Shown here piece by piece: positions 1 to 11,064 of a stretch of 64,000 nt of DNA. The position numbers and the translations under genes were made by a program. Under the pieces are notes generated by a model that worked only from the letters and a program-made list of their open reading frames with translations, did not search any database and was not told the DNA's origin. Source of the stretch: Symbiodinium natans. Taxonomy: Eukaryota > Sar > Dinophyceae > Suessiales > Symbiodiniaceae. Position 1 is the first letter of the stretch; each line of letters begins with the position of its first letter. Location of the stretch: NCBI GenBank assembly GCA_905221605.1, contig CAJNDS010000302.1, forward strand, positions 653,450 to 717,449, given 5' to 3'.

Positions 1-10
1 TAGCCTTTAC

Positions 11-74
11 TGGTAGCACATTCGCGTAGACGCCGTGGGATAGAGACGTTGCATATCGGAATCGCCCTGGGGAT
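11..74 (-). CDS. Exon PQGDSDMQRLYPTASTRMCY
   Basis: Acceptor atagcacttcag, donor GTAAAG. The last exon before the window edge, so the gene continues to the left. Confidence 0.65.
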
Positions 75-278
75 CTGAAGTGCTATTGAAAAGCCGAGAT
101 TTCGGGCTCATGAAAGGCACATTAGGTTTCGGTAGAGGGTTTAGGGTTCAGGGTTTAGGGCGTAGGGTTTAGGAACCTGACGATCATACAGTACGGACTG
201 CCTCTGCACCGAAAGTAGCCCAGGCAGCTGTTAACCATGGCTAACACATAGTCACCTCTCCAAGTTAACATCCTTTTA

Positions 279-598
279 CCCTAAACCCTAAACCCTAAAC
301 CCTAAACCCTAAACCCTAAACCCTAACCCCTAAACCCCTAAACCCTAAACCCTACGTTGCATATCGCAGCCTGAGCCGCCCGCATCATGCTGAGCCGAAA
401 CCCTAACATTGGCAAGCAGCTGTGTGCACTCACGATCCGTTTCCAAAACCCGAAGCCCCAGACCCTCAACCGTCAACCCTAAACCCTATAAACCCTATAA
501 ACTCTTAACATCCCTAAACCCTAAACCCTACACCCTAAACCCTAAACCCTACACCCTAAACCCTAAACCCTGAACCCTAAACCCTAAACCCTAAACCA
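279..598 (-). repeat. CCCTAAA telomere-like arrays (279-353, 506-598)
   Basis: Two arrays of near-perfect heptamers, TTTAGGG in gene sense, around a 150-bp degenerate island. Confidence 0.95.
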
Positions 599-950
599 AA
601 GCCCCTCAACTTGGATGGGGACCGGTGGCCACAGCTCCACCATCTGCCCAACAAAAACCTCGAGGCTGTTGGGCTTGTACCTGGGACAGCACCCTTCCCG
701 TTTAGGGTTTAGGGCTGCTCGGTTAGCCCCTTACACCACTTTTGCTAAATATTACCCTCTGAAAAACCATGAGGGAGAAAGTATACAATGTCCGCAAAGC
801 CTGCCCTGGGCATATAGGATTTTGTGCTTCTGGGGATTTGGGCGTGTAATCGGCATCTAGTCGCATAAAGTTGAGCTAGCACTAAGGTTTAGGGTGAACC
901 CTAAACCCAAAACCCTAAACCCTAAAACCTAAGCCCCTCGGGTCCGAAAC

Positions 951-1003
951 CCATCAGCTAGTCGTTGCTGCAGAGGCCCCGGCTCGAAGAATTCCATGGC
1001 AGT
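951..1003 (-). CDS. Exon TAMEFFEPGPLQQRLAD
   Basis: Acceptor ccctccctgcag, donor GTTTCG. Confidence 0.55.
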
Positions 1004-1350
1004 CTGCAGGGAGGGTTCAACAAATTTGGGGTTTAGGGTTTAGGGTTTAGGGTAAGCCTCCCAGCTCGGGACTAATGCCAATAGACTCGACGGGAGGGGA
1101 GTCCAAGGGGGAGATGGTTAGGGGGTAGGTAACCTAGTACTCCTTGTAATCAGGGGTTTAGGGTTTAGTTTAGGATTCTCCCCCTCCCTTCATGACCTCA
1201 GATGAGAATGGGACACATCGTAGTTTGGGATTTGGCCATGGAGCTCGGGCTAAACCATTGGTCCGGAGTAATTACTACTGGCATTCCCTTATGGTCCCTT
1301 TGTAACTGCACTATAATCACCCCAAACCCTGTTCCTATTTATTAGGGCCC

Positions 1351-1720
1351 TATAGTAGCCCTAAACCCTAAACCCTAAACCCTAAACCCTAAACCCTAAA
1401 CCCTGAACCCTGAACCCTGAACCCTAAACCCTAAACCCTAAACCCTAAACCCTTAACCCAAACCCAAAACCCTAAACCTTAAAACCCTAAACCCCAACAC
1501 CCAAAACCCTAAACCCCATTCTAATTATTAAGGCCCCTCTATTCGAGTCTCAGAGCTTCGTCCACAATGCCTCCTGAGCTCGCCTGGAAGGATGGCGGAA
1601 GTGGCCTTACACTACACCCCAAACCCCAAAACCCTACTTCCTAGACCCGCCTGAACCCTAAACCCCAAACCCTAAACCCTAAACACCAAACCCTAAACCC
1701 TAAACCCCAATCCCTGAATC
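1351..1720 (-). repeat. CCCTAAA array with degenerate variants
   Basis: Mostly perfect at 1359-1450. Variants CCCTGAA and CCCCAAA become common after 1450. Confidence 0.95.
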
Positions 1721-1742
1721 CTAGACCCGAAACATCGAACAC

Positions 1743-1781
1743 GGGCGCCTGGTTCAGAAGGGATTCGGGAAGGCCATGGTC
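1743..1781 (-). CDS. Exon DHGLPESLLNQAP
   Basis: Acceptor cagtgctgcag, donor GTGTTC, 13 codons. Confidence 0.55.
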
Positions 1782-1982
1782 CTGCAGCACTGGGTTTAGG
1801 CTTGTTTGGGGTTTAGGGTTTAGGGTTAGGGCTTAAAGTTTGTCGGTCTTCTACAGGTTCAAGCTGAAGAGAAGGCACCATTTAGGTGAAAGGGAAAGCC
1901 AATCAACATGCAAAACCTAACGAAGAAGAGAAACAGTCCCAATTATTGAGACTTGCTGTTGTTACAAGAACAATCAACCACA

Positions 1983-2062
1983 ACTATATATATGTATATA
2001 CATATAGATGTATATTCTTTCATATGTACACATGTACACATGAACATGCACCGACATATACA

Positions 2063-2099
<37 letters not shown>

Positions 2100-2290
2100 A
2101 CACACACACACACATTGCATGGATGTATATGTATATGCATAATACATACATATATACATATATTATTGTATTATACACGCATATGTATGTGTATATATAT
2201 ATATATATATATAATAATTATATACGCATGTGTATATATATATATATATACGTATATGTATGCGTCCTACATATAATACACACACTATCA
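1983..2290. repeat. AT/TG and CA microsatellite
   Basis: Interleaved TA, TATG and CA runs. The ORFs overlying it are repeat artefacts. Confidence 0.95.
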
Positions 2291-2343
2291 CAGCCTGAAG
2301 TGGCATAGGTGGCGAGGGAGACATTGACGAACTTGATGCGTAC
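2286..2343 (-). CDS. Exon VRIKFVNVSLATYATSGCD
   Basis: Acceptor ggcatccccag, donor GTGTGT running into the TG/TA microsatellite. The frame is also open upstream. Confidence 0.65.
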
Positions 2344-2652
2344 CTGGGGATGCCGGCTCTTCTCGGCCCCCGGAGGCAGCAACAGGGCCCCCCTTCCCGA
2401 AACCCGAAACCCGAAACCCGAAACCCTAAACCCTAAACCCTAAACCCTAAACCCTAAACCCTAAACCAAATTAAAGGAGGAGTCCTGCAGTTATTGTAGG
2501 CGGTTTAGGGTTTAGGGTAAATTCCCCTGATGGAGAGGCATGGAAGTCTTCGGGCCTAAACAAAGAAAGAAGCCGTAAGTCATGGCAGGACCGCAGTCAG
2601 AACGTAAGGCTGGAAGGAGTGGTGGTATCGGCTGGCCAAGGCAAGAGGTCAC

Positions 2653-2681
2653 GCTCCCAGAACCGCAGCCATAGTTTCAGC
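2653..2681 (-). CDS. Exon AETMAAVLG
   Basis: Acceptor gcgcaagcag, donor GTGACC. Confidence 0.5.
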
Positions 2682-3002
2682 CTGCTTGCGCCAGCAGAGT
2701 TCGGTTTGCGGTGGAGGCGTTAGGGCCGTTGAGGGTCCACTGCTGCTTCCACAGGCCAGGGGTGTTCCGTGTAGCAGAGTCGGGAAAGCTAGAATAAAGT
2801 GCTGCTTACGCCACGCTGGGGGAGAGAGGAAAAATCAAATGACAGAACGAAAGAGTTCAAGGAGACCTCCCTCCTGCTTTCTATTTCTTTCTTTCACAGG
2901 GCTTGGGAGGTCAAGCCTCCGCACACGGCCCGCCCCTTTCTGGGGGGACTTCTCCGCGGTATAGAAGCCCCCTGAAGCCTAAGCCCTGAAACCCCCTACA
3001 CC

Positions 3003-3048
3003 CCTAAACCCTAAACCCTAAACCCTAAACCCTAAACCCTAAACCCTA
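3003..3048 (-). repeat. CCCTAAA array
   Basis: About six heptamers. Confidence 0.9.
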
Positions 3049-3095
3049 ACACCCCGGGCCCCCAAGCCCGAAACCCCGAAACCGCAATGGCGAAC

Positions 3096-3145
3096 TTTGC
3101 TCTCGATTGACAGGCTCAGCTTGGCTGGTTCTTGGTACTTGCCAA
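3096..3145 (-). CDS. Exon WQVPRTSQAEPVNREQ
   Basis: Acceptor gggaacttag, donor GTTCGC. Confidence 0.6.
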
Positions 3146-3179
3146 CTAAGTTCCCTATACGCTGCCTTGAAGGGTTGAG

Positions 3180-3360
3180 GTCTGGATGGGATGCTCCCCC
3201 TCATACTCACAGTCCTCAACCCTAAGCCCTAAGCCCTAAGGCCTAAGCCCTAAGCCCTAAACCCTGAGCCCCCTAAACCCCCTAAACCCTAAACCCTAAC
3301 CCCCCCCCCCCCCCTCCCCTCCTGTTAAGGACTGTGAGTATAAAGGGGAACATCCCGAGG
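3180..3360. mobile_element. Inverted-repeat element family D with telomeric insert
   Basis: Arms ggatgctcccc...cacagtcct and aggactgtgagtata...ggggaacatccc are split by a CCCTAAG/CCCTAAA array (about 3219-3300). Uninterrupted relatives at 10168-10275, 58176-58250 and 58939-59010. Confidence 0.7.
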
Positions 3361-3600
3361 TTGAGGGGGCTTTAGGATTTTAGGGTTTTAAGGTTTTAGG
3401 GTTTAGGGTTTTAGGGTTTAGGGTTTAGGGTCTAGGGTTTTAGGGTTTAGGGTCTAGGGTTTTAGGGTTTAGGGTTTAGGGTTTAGGGTTTAGGGTTTAA
3501 GGCGATTCAGGTTCTGGGCTTAGGGTTTAGGGCTTAGGACTTCGGATTCTGGGCCTAGGCCTATGAGGGTTTAGGGTTTAGGGTTTAGGGTTTAGGGTCA
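3361..3600 (+). repeat. TTTAGGG array with TTTTAGGG variants
   Basis: Seven- and eight-base units alternate. Confidence 0.9.
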
Positions 3601-3619
3601 GCTATAAGGCCCTAAGCAC

Positions 3620-3671
3620 TGAGCCCGCGGAACGCTGCCTGTAGCGGATCCGAGAGAAGCGAGGTTAGCTT
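3620..3671 (-). CDS. Exon KLTSLLSDPLQAAFRGL
   Basis: Acceptor cccgccgcacag, donor GTGCTT, 17 codons + 1 nt. Confidence 0.65.
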
Positions 3672-3896
3672 CTGTGCGGCGGGCACGTTTGAAAGCCTTG
3701 GGAACTTTGAGGTCATATGAGGGCTTAGAGGCTTTTAGGGTTTATATAGGGTTTCAGCTGTAGGTCATGCTGCAGGTGGGCAAAGTATAGATACCTGAAC
3801 TTGTGCCAACTTACCCCCAAAAAACACCTTGTCAGCTTACCCAGGCTCCTATAAAAACCCTGAGCCCGAAATCCAAAGCCTAAACCCTAAATGACC

Positions 3897-4000
3897 TCCT
3901 AGACCCAAGAATAACCTAGGAACCAAAAGGGTACCCTTTTGGTTAAATGGGGCTTCCAAGAAAACCTAGACCGGAATAAGGGCCTACTCTTGGTCCTAAA
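3897..4000. mobile_element. Inverted-repeat element family C
   Basis: Ends tagacccaagagtaa / gggcctactctgggtccta with an inner AACCAAAAGGG motif. Copies at 26665-26785, 41967-42095 and 50353-50470. Confidence 0.65.
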
Positions 4001-4045
4001 TTCCTCGAATCTCAGCCAACCACGCTTGTGTGAGCCGAGTGTACT

Positions 4046-4150
4046 ACTATTTGCTTAAGAACCCCAAAAGAATAAACAAAACATTTAATCCCTACATTAC
4101 CCTTATAAGGAAGATGTTTTTAGTTTTTTGGGGTTCTTAAGCAACTAATA
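4046..4150. mobile_element. Inverted-repeat element family A
   Basis: Ends tactatttgcttaagaacc and its inverted copy, AT-rich core. Related copies at 32270-32350, 47176-47290 and 51079-51181. No coding capacity. Confidence 0.7.
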
Positions 4151-4316
4151 CTTGGAGGTTCATGGCACATATTAGCCAATAATAACTGCACTTATAACCC
4201 ACTCATAAGCACCTTAAGTGCCCTAATATGGTTCTAAGTACAGTTATAAGTACAGCTATAAGATGTTATCAGTACAGCTATAATTAGTTAGTAAGTACCA
4301 TGAACCTCCAAGTAGT
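4150..4316. mobile_element. Inverted-repeat element family B
   Basis: Ends acttggaggttcatgg inverted. Related copies at 21038-21142, 23880-23985, 26165-26325, 32708-32805 and 57420-57520. Confidence 0.7.
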
Positions 4317-4321
4317 AGTGT

Positions 4322-4390
4322 AGCAAAGAGCGCCTCTGGGGCCCCGCGCATGGGGAGCAAGGAGCGCAGCAAGGCCGTGTTCAGGGAGAC
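4322..4390 (-). CDS. Possible exon VSLNTALLRSLLPMRGAPEA
   Basis: Acceptor aactcgagcag and an open frame. No clear donor. The plus strand is also open. Confidence 0.35.
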
Positions 4391-4398
4391 CTGCTCGA

Positions 4399-4484
4399 GT
4401 TTAGGGTTTGGGGTTTAGGGTTTGGGGTTTGGGGTTTAGGGTTTAGGGTTTAGGGTTTAGGGTTTAGGGTTTAGGGTTTAGGGT
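4399..4484 (+). repeat. TTTAGGG array
   Basis: Starts with TTTGGGG variants, then perfect heptamers. Confidence 0.95.
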
Positions 4485-4931
4485 TATCGAGAACATGCCA
4501 GGCAAACGCGCGCCGTGGAGTTTTTGAGGGCGTTTGGGATGCTTTTTTGGGGGATGTAGCATGTCTAGTTGCCGAGTTCATAAGCCCCCCAAACAGTGTA
4601 CGTTTTCAGTTCTAAAGGGGATGATAATATCGCACAATCGTGTATAAAGTGTACGGAGGCTGGGAGGCATTCCCTGCATCTACCGCGCACAAACTCTAAA
4701 CCCTAAACCCTAAACCCTAAACCCTCAAGGCCAGGATAAATAGAAATTGTACGCGTTTCATTACGAGCCGCTCGTCCAAAAATCCTTCAGCTTTCACAGT
4801 GCAAAAACCAAAAACAAAACAAAAGCATGGCTTTCAGGGCACTAAACAAGACCCTGAACTAGAAAGCCGCGAAAGATGCTGCCCAGAACCCCCCAACCCC
4901 CAAAACCCCCCAAACAGCCAGCCCCAGCCAC

Positions 4932-5007
4932 GGTTTAGGTTTTAGGGTTTAGGGTTTAGGGTTTAGGGTTTAGGGTTTAGGGGGTTTAGGGTTTAGGGTT
5001 TAGGGTT
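4932..5007 (+). repeat. TTTAGGG array
   Basis: About ten units. Confidence 0.95.
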
Positions 5008-5151
5008 GCCCCCTAGCCCCCCAGCCCGCTAGCCCCCCAGCTCCGCCAGCCCCCAAAGCACCCCAAAACTCCCCAACACCTCCCAAAACCATGCGAGCAA
5101 AAGCAAAAAACAAAACCCGGCAAAACCCCCCAAAACTCCGGACACAAACCC

Positions 5152-5275
5152 TATACAATTTCTATAAACCCTAGACCCTAGACCCCAGACCCCAGACCCT
5201 AGACCCTAGACCGTAAACCCTAAACCCTAAACCCTAAACCCGAAACCCTAAACCCTAAACCCTAAACCCTAACCC
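5152..5275 (-). repeat. CCCTAAA/CCCTAGA array
   Basis: CCCTAGA variants cluster at the left end, perfect units at the right. Confidence 0.9.
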
Positions 5276-5338
5276 GAAGCGCCTGTTGGATCAATCCTTC
5301 CAGGGATGCTGCGCTTGCGGGCGGCGGCTCCATGTTAC
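5274..5338 (-). CDS. Exon NMEPPPASAASLEGLIQQAL
   Basis: Acceptor cccccttccgcag, donor GTTAGG in a telomere-like repeat. The Met could be a start codon after a trans-splice acceptor, but nothing proves it. Confidence 0.65.
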
Positions 5339-5382
5339 CTGCGGAAGGGGGGGTGCACAGCCAAACTCGAAGCAGCAGCTGT

Positions 5383-5500
5383 TAGGGTTTAGGGTTTAGG
5401 GTTTAGGGTTTAGGGTTCAGGGTTTAGGGTTTAGGGTTTAGGGTTTAGGGTTTAGGGTTTAGGGTTTAGGGTTTAGGGTTTAGGGTTCAGGGTTTGGGGC
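5383..5500 (+). repeat. TTTAGGG array, about 16 units
   Basis: Near-perfect, with two TTCAGGG units. Confidence 0.95.
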
Positions 5501-5521
5501 CCCTGAACTCTGAACCCTGGC

Positions 5522-5651
5522 CCCTAAACAGGACTTTCTAGAGGCCACAGCGCACTGGGCGCGCCTGTGATAAGTCCTGGAGGATGTGACGATGATGATG
5601 CTGGATTTGCATAACCTGCGCTGGGATCCAATCAGATATTCGAAGAGGACC
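5522..5651 (-). CDS. Two phase-matched exons (5616-5651 and 5522-5576)
   Basis: The first reads VLFEYLIGSQR (acceptor ccttctccag, donor GTTATG). The second reads TYHRRAQCAVASRKSCLG (acceptor catcctccag). The split codon AG+G gives Arg. The 39-nt gap between them is short for an intron, but reading through gives a less natural sequence. Confidence 0.6.
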
Positions 5652-6527
5652 CTGGAGAAGGATTCACAGTTGCACCAGACACGTAGATTCACACGTGCAG
5701 TCTGCAGTGTCCAGGCTGGAAGCAGATGATCATACTGTATTTCTAAGATTCAGTACACATCAACATCGGATCTGCTGATCAACGCAACTGACAACAGCAA
5801 GAAGGGTTACACGCCTGGTAACTATGCTTATCTTGCTTATAACCCCCGCGTTGGTCAGGCTAGGCTCTGCCCTGCCGGCGTGCTGTTCACTACCTGGGCC
5901 TAAGCATGAGAGCGATCAAGAAGGGGCCATCGAGTACTGTTAAGACAATCCGTCCCTGATAAGACTGGGTTTTGCTGCAATAAAAACATATTCAGTTGTT
6001 TTCAGATTCTTTTCAGATTCGGCCCCGGGCTAGAATCAAATAATCGTCCAAAAAACAGTCGCGGGTTTTGCTCTTACACTTGCCTCTGAGGCGCTCGGCT
6101 GTATTTCTTGGTGTTTTTTTTTTTTCTGTGCGTTTTGGCTGTTTTTGAAGTTTTCTGAGTTTTTTTGATATTTTCTGAATTTTTCTGATGCTTTGAATTG
6201 TTTCTGATTTTTCTGGTTTTCTTTGTGGATAGAATTTCCGCGGGAATGAGTTTTTTTTGCACTTTTCTGGACTTAAATACTTGGTGGTTTCCCAAGCTTA
6301 ACACAGCACAGATTATCTGAAGAGTACTGCTGACAGCGCGAAGCCTCCCGAGCTAGCTTGTCTTCAGAGCATCCAGCCCCCTAAACCCTAAACCCTAAAC
6401 CCTAAACCCTAAACCTCCTCCTGTGGATGTGCTGGCCAGAGGCGCTACCACTAGCCATCTGCAGCGCGTCTCCACCAACCCAGAGACTCCAATCCCCCTA
6501 CATTCAGAATATGTCTGAAAAACCATG

Positions 6528-6606
6528 TTAGGGTTTAGGGTTTAGGGTTTAGGGTTTAGGGTTTAGGGTTTAGGGTTTAGGGTTTAGGGTTTAGGGTTTA
6601 GGGTTT
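6528..6606 (+). repeat. TTTAGGG array, 11 units
   Basis: Essentially perfect. A further short array lies at 6693-6731. Confidence 0.95.
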
Positions 6607-7004
6607 TGCTTGCAACCCGGCGAGCGACGATCTGGTCTGAATGTGAGGTGAGACTGGCAAACTTGAGGAGCATGTTGGATGTTGCGGTTGACGGTTTAGG
6701 GTTTAGGGTTTAGGGTTTAGGGTTTAGGGTTGGGTTGAAGGTTTTAAAGGTGGGTTTGAGTTGGGAAGGTCTAGTCCAGTGCTTTGAACCTCGGTTCAAA
6801 CTGCCTCCTTGGCCTGCCTGAGTGAAAACTTTAATCAACAGCTTTTGTACAGCTATGCGGAGAACCTTCCGCCCGGGGCCACTGGTCAGCTGTGAGCTGG
6901 TGCACGCTGGCACAGCAAGTGCAAACTTCAACCGGAGCAGTATCGGACGAGGCCTGAACCCACTAACACCCAACAAAGACATGGCACAAAACCGTTGCTA
7001 GGGT

Positions 7005-7400
7005 AGTAGTGGTCGTGGTCGGGGTCGGGGTCGTGGTGGTAGTCGTGGTAGTGGTAGTGGTAGTGGTAAGTGGTAGGGGTACGGGTAGGGGTACGGGTAC
7101 GGGTACGGGTACGGGTAGGGGTAGGGGTAGGGGTGCGGGTAGTGGTAGTGGTATAGTGGCAGGAGCAGTGGTAGTGGTAGTGGTAGTGGTAGTGGTAGTG
7201 GTAGTGGTAGTGGTAGTGGTAGTGGTAGTGGTAGTGGTAGTGGTAGTGGTAGTGGTAGTGGTAGTGGTAGCCGTAGCGGCAGCGGTAGTGGTAGTTTACG
7301 TAGTGGTAGCAAGACTACTAATAGTACCAATAGTAGTAACAGCGGCAGTCGCAATAGTAGTCAACGTCGCAGTAACCACAGCCGTAGCAGCGGTGGTAAT
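7005..7400. repeat. GGTAGT/GGTACGGG triplet satellite
   Basis: A GTA/GTG trinucleotide array with nested hexamers. It yields artefactual poly-Val and poly-Leu/Pro ORFs. Confidence 0.95.
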
Positions 7401-7909
7401 ATTACCACTACTGTTCTTCTTCTACGACTGCCACCATATGTTGGCGCATAACAGGGGGCCCTACTGACAAGTTGGAAAGTCCCACTAGGTCGTCTCCGGC
7501 CATGCCCCAACACGGGCACACAAGGCTTGCAGCCAAGGATACTTCGCAGGGCTCGGCAGACCAACAAGCGACTGCTAAGGATTTAGGGTTCAGGTTCAGG
7601 GTTTCATGTTGGTTGCGCAGACACCGAATTTGTGTCACTGCAGTGTTGTGGAGAGGCATTGTTGTGATGCTTGGCCTAAACCCTAAACCCTAAACCCCAA
7701 ACGCCTAAAACCTCGAAGCCCGAGTGTAACCATGGTGAGGTTTCAGAAGGTGACCTGTCACTTGCAGGCCTGCAGCCTCTCTTGGTGCGAACCACCATGA
7801 AACAAATCAATCTGAACAGCCCGGAAGCTCTTAGTAGGGACTCGGGGCCTAAGGGGTTAGGGAATGAGGTGATTCCCCCACTTCCCTACTACGAGCTCGC
7901 AAGGCAAAC

Positions 7910-7953
7910 CTGTGCAGCAGAGGCCATAGACGCCAAGCTTTGCACAATCATCG
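7910..7953 (-). CDS. Exon MIVQSLASMASAAQ
   Basis: Acceptor tggagctcag, donor GTTTGC. The plus strand is also open and helix-like here, so strand is not certain. Confidence 0.45.
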
Positions 7954-8113
7954 CTGAGCTCCAAGGGCTCAGGTTTCTTGGATTTCGGGTTTCGGGTTTA
8001 GGGTTTAGGGTTTAGGGTTACAGATGTGGAACCCTCAAGAATCTACGGATGGACCGGGAAAGTGTCAGAATGGGCATCAGAACCCCTGGACTACTAGAGG
8101 TGTCGGAGCTTAC

Positions 8114-8144
8114 TGTTCGCCCTTCCTCTTCAACACCTTCTCCA
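8114..8144 (-). CDS. Exon GEGVEEEGRT
   Basis: In phase after 8287-8315. Acceptor ggttgaag, canonical donor GTAAGC. Confidence 0.5.
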
Positions 8145-8286
8145 CTTCAACCCACCTTGTAAGCGAGCTTCACCTCCTGCATGCATCAATCCCTTTTTGG
8201 TGGAGGCTGCGATGATCGTGGTCTAGGGCCACTAGCCACGTAGAGTGCTCCAGACCGCGGCTAAGAAGAGCTCGCGCCAGGCTCAC

Positions 8287-8315
8287 TCCTTCAAGTACTT
8301 GTCGATGGACTTGTC
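8287..8315 (-). CDS. Exon DKSIDKYLK
   Basis: Acceptor gctgtgccag, canonical donor GTGAGC, 2 nt left over. Confidence 0.6.
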
Positions 8316-8728
8316 CTGGCACAGCAAACCTCTTCCATCATCCTCCAACCCATGCCAGAACCCTGAATACGCCCTTAGCCCGGCCAACTTTTCCCACCTA
8401 AGCACCACTTCTCCCGAAATTGCTCTTGAACCACTAAGCCCTAAGCTCCCAAAAAAACCCTGAACTCCTAAACCCTAAACTCCTCTAGGGCTTAGGGTTT
8501 AAAGTTAAAGTCTTGCTGGGAGCCCCTGGAGCCATTCTATAATTAGGCCGCCCTTTTTGGAGCTGATTACTCTTTCAGGGGGCCTAGAAGCAAAAAAAAG
8601 GGCTAATGGGTACCACTGGGCTACCAAGAAGAAGCCCTGATCCCTAAACCCTAAACCCTAGACCCTAGACCCTAAACCCTAAACCCTAGACCCTGATCCT
8701 GAACAGCCCCCGTCCTGGCCCAAGGTAC

Positions 8729-8789
8729 GACGCTCTTCCTCCACTGGGTAGATCAAGCCGTTCTTGGAGGAGGCGAGTTTCAGGAAGTC
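8729..8789 (-). CDS. Exon DFLKLASSKNGLIYPVEEER
   Basis: Acceptor cccttcacag, donor GTACCT, 20 codons + 1 nt. Confidence 0.7.
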
Positions 8790-9068
8790 CTGTGAAGGGC
8801 TGAGGGCTTTGGGTTTAGGGTTTAGGGGGGCTTCAGGGTTTAAGGGTCTGGGGGTTCGGCTCAGAGGGCGTGAGTTTTAGGATTGAGGTGCCACTCCCAT
8901 CTCCATGCAGCAGCTATACCTCATGCAAAGGTCCGAACTTTCAAGTCTTCTCTACAACTTGCTGAAAGAAACCCACAAAACGAAACAACAAATGATAATC
9001 CCTATACTACCCTTACAAGGAAGAAAATTGTAGCAGTTGTGCCTTTAGGTTCACGTGCCGCGTGGCAC

Positions 9069-9107
9069 CCTGTGAGGCTTCAGCCCAGGCCTTTGATTGA
9101 ACGTTGG
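9069..9107 (-). CDS. Exon NVQSKAWAEASQ
   Basis: Acceptor aattgctcag, donor GTGCCA. The 1 nt left from 9470-9533 fits its 2-nt start. Confidence 0.6.
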
Positions 9108-9469
9108 CTGAGCAATTGGAGCCTAAGCATCTCGGCCTCGGATTTTTATATTTTTTTTTTGGGTGGGGGGGGGGGGGGGAGGCGGGTTGTTCTAGTATAT
9201 AACTATATAGGGACCATGAGGGAATACTAATAGTCATTGTTCCGACCCCTACATGAGTCTTGCCCGTTGGCCCCCGGACGCTAAACCCTCAGCCATCGCC
9301 TCGTAGCCAATCGCTGCTCCATCTCTTGGCAACTGGAGGTAGTCGAAGATCTGGCATGCCCATGTTTGCTATCCCTCTCCTTCACTGAGACCTTCGCCAC
9401 GACTTACACTACGACGAATAGCCTAGCAGCTCTACAGCTCAGTCTCAAGACGCAAGGACTTAAGCTGAC

Positions 9470-9533
9470 CATGCATGGAATCCACAACCAGTGCCAGCTC
9501 TTGCATGCAGGCTTTTTTTCTTAACTCCGCAGC
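9470..9533 (-). CDS. Coiled-coil exon, 21 codons
   Basis: AAELRKKACMQELALVVDSM then H. Acceptor agtacttgag, donor GTCAGC. Confidence 0.7.
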
Positions 9534-9868
9534 CTCAAGTACTGGGCTATGTCCTCTCTGCGAGGTGGGAGGCCGCCCTCTGTGGGGTAATGGAATTGTC
9601 CCATCAAGAAACGAGCCACCCACCTTTGGACGGCTTTTTTGCCAGACTGCAAAGTTCCAGAAACCGGAACTGAACAACACAAAGTCGCTGCGCGGCGGCC
9701 GCTTGCAGGCTGACATCTGAACATGCTTCGAATCATGTCATGAATGAACCACTACTACATGCAACCTTCCCAGGCTTGAAAGATGGCTCGGAAGCTTACA
9801 AGAAGGCCCTGCAGGTGAATACTGCAAGGATCTTGCTGAGGGTTCCTATACTGGCTACCCGGCATTGT

Positions 9869-10001
9869 AAACCCTAAACCCTAACCCTACATCCCTAAAC
9901 CCTCAAAATCCCTAAACCCCTAAACCCCTAAACCCTTAAACCCCTAAACCCCTAAACCCCTAAACCCTCAAAACCCCTAAACCCCTAAACCCCCTAGACC
10001 C
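9869..10001 (-). repeat. CCCTAAAC 8-mer telomere-like array
   Basis: The unit is mostly CCCCTAAA (8 bp) instead of the heptamer. Confidence 0.9.
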
Positions 10002-10647
10002 GGAACAGCTTCCGGCTGTTAAAGGCAACGCGGCATATCAGCTGCCAGCCTATCCGGTGAGGCCCTTTCAGCCATCCTCCTTCTTCCCGCCGAAGACCGC
10101 CTGAAGGTAGCTTGCCTGCAAGCGAGACACTTTGTAGGGTGTAGGGTTTAGGGTTTACGGTTCCTTGCGATGTTTCCCCCTATGCTAACAGTCCTTCATA
10201 GGGATTATAATGATGTTTTTAAAAGGGGGTACTAGAATGCCTAATAAGGACTGTTCGTATACGGGGGAACATCCCAAGAGGCACCATAAATCCGAAGATG
10301 TTGCTGGGGCTTCATCATTCCCTTCGTTTCTCGGGCAAGCCCCTCACAGGGAGACATTTTCCGTGAAAAGTCATGAAGAGTTCTCAGTCAGGTTGTCTTT
10401 CTGGCACAAAACCCTTACACCGTTCAACCCTAACACACCTTAACAAAATTAAGCCCTTACACCCTTCAAACCTTAAACTCGAAAAAACGGAAGGTGGGAA
10501 AACAACTTTAAGACCCCAAGAATCACTAAAGAACCCTAACAAAAAACCTTAAACCTTCAGCCCGGCCCACCCTAAACCCTAAAGCCCTAGAACCCTTTGA
10601 CCCTAAGACCCTACACCCCGAAACCCTAAACCGCTAAACCCTGAAAC

Positions 10648-10727
10648 CCCCAACTGGGCCTCTGAGAGGAGGCGATTCTTGTAGGCAGCCAGCTCCTCTT
10701 GCCTCTTCTCCGCTGCGGCCTCCGGAC
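10648..10727 (-). CDS. Coiled-coil exon, 26 codons
   Basis: EAAAEKRQEELAAYKNRLLS then EAQLG. Acceptor tccttccgag, donor GTTTCA. Confidence 0.75.
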
Positions 10728-10756
10728 CTCGGAAGGAAAGGCCCTCCACTTAACGA

Positions 10757-11064
10757 AGGTTTAGGGTTTTAGGGTTTAGGGTTTAGGGTTTAGGGTCTAG
10801 GGTTTAGGGTTTAGGGTTTAGTGTTTAGGGTTTAGGGATGCAACGAAAGTAGGTTTTTGTAACATTTGGGGTTTAGGCTGTTAGGCTTAGGATGTTGGGA
10901 TTAGGCGGCAGTGAGAACTGCGGGCACAGCAGCAACAGCCTGTACTTGTAAATCCTGAATCTTTAGGGTTTAGGGTTTATGGTTTAGGGTTTAGGGTTTA
11001 GGGTTTAGGGTTGTTTAGGGTTTAGGGTTTAGGGTTTAGGGTTTAGGGTTTAGGGTTTAGGGAC
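10757..11064 (+). repeat. TTTAGGG arrays (10757-10840, 10963-11064)
   Basis: Two arrays separated by a 120-bp island. Confidence 0.95.

Noticed and set aside
279-353. A chromosome end (true telomere)
   Set aside because: Arrays are short, in both orientations, spread over 64 kb and separated by exons. None reaches a window end as a long terminal array.
1886-2308. His/Thr and Tyr/Ile-rich ORFs
   Set aside because: CA and TA microsatellite translated in several frames.
6998-7467. Poly-Val and poly-Leu/Pro ORFs
   Set aside because: They are pure translations of a triplet satellite on both strands.
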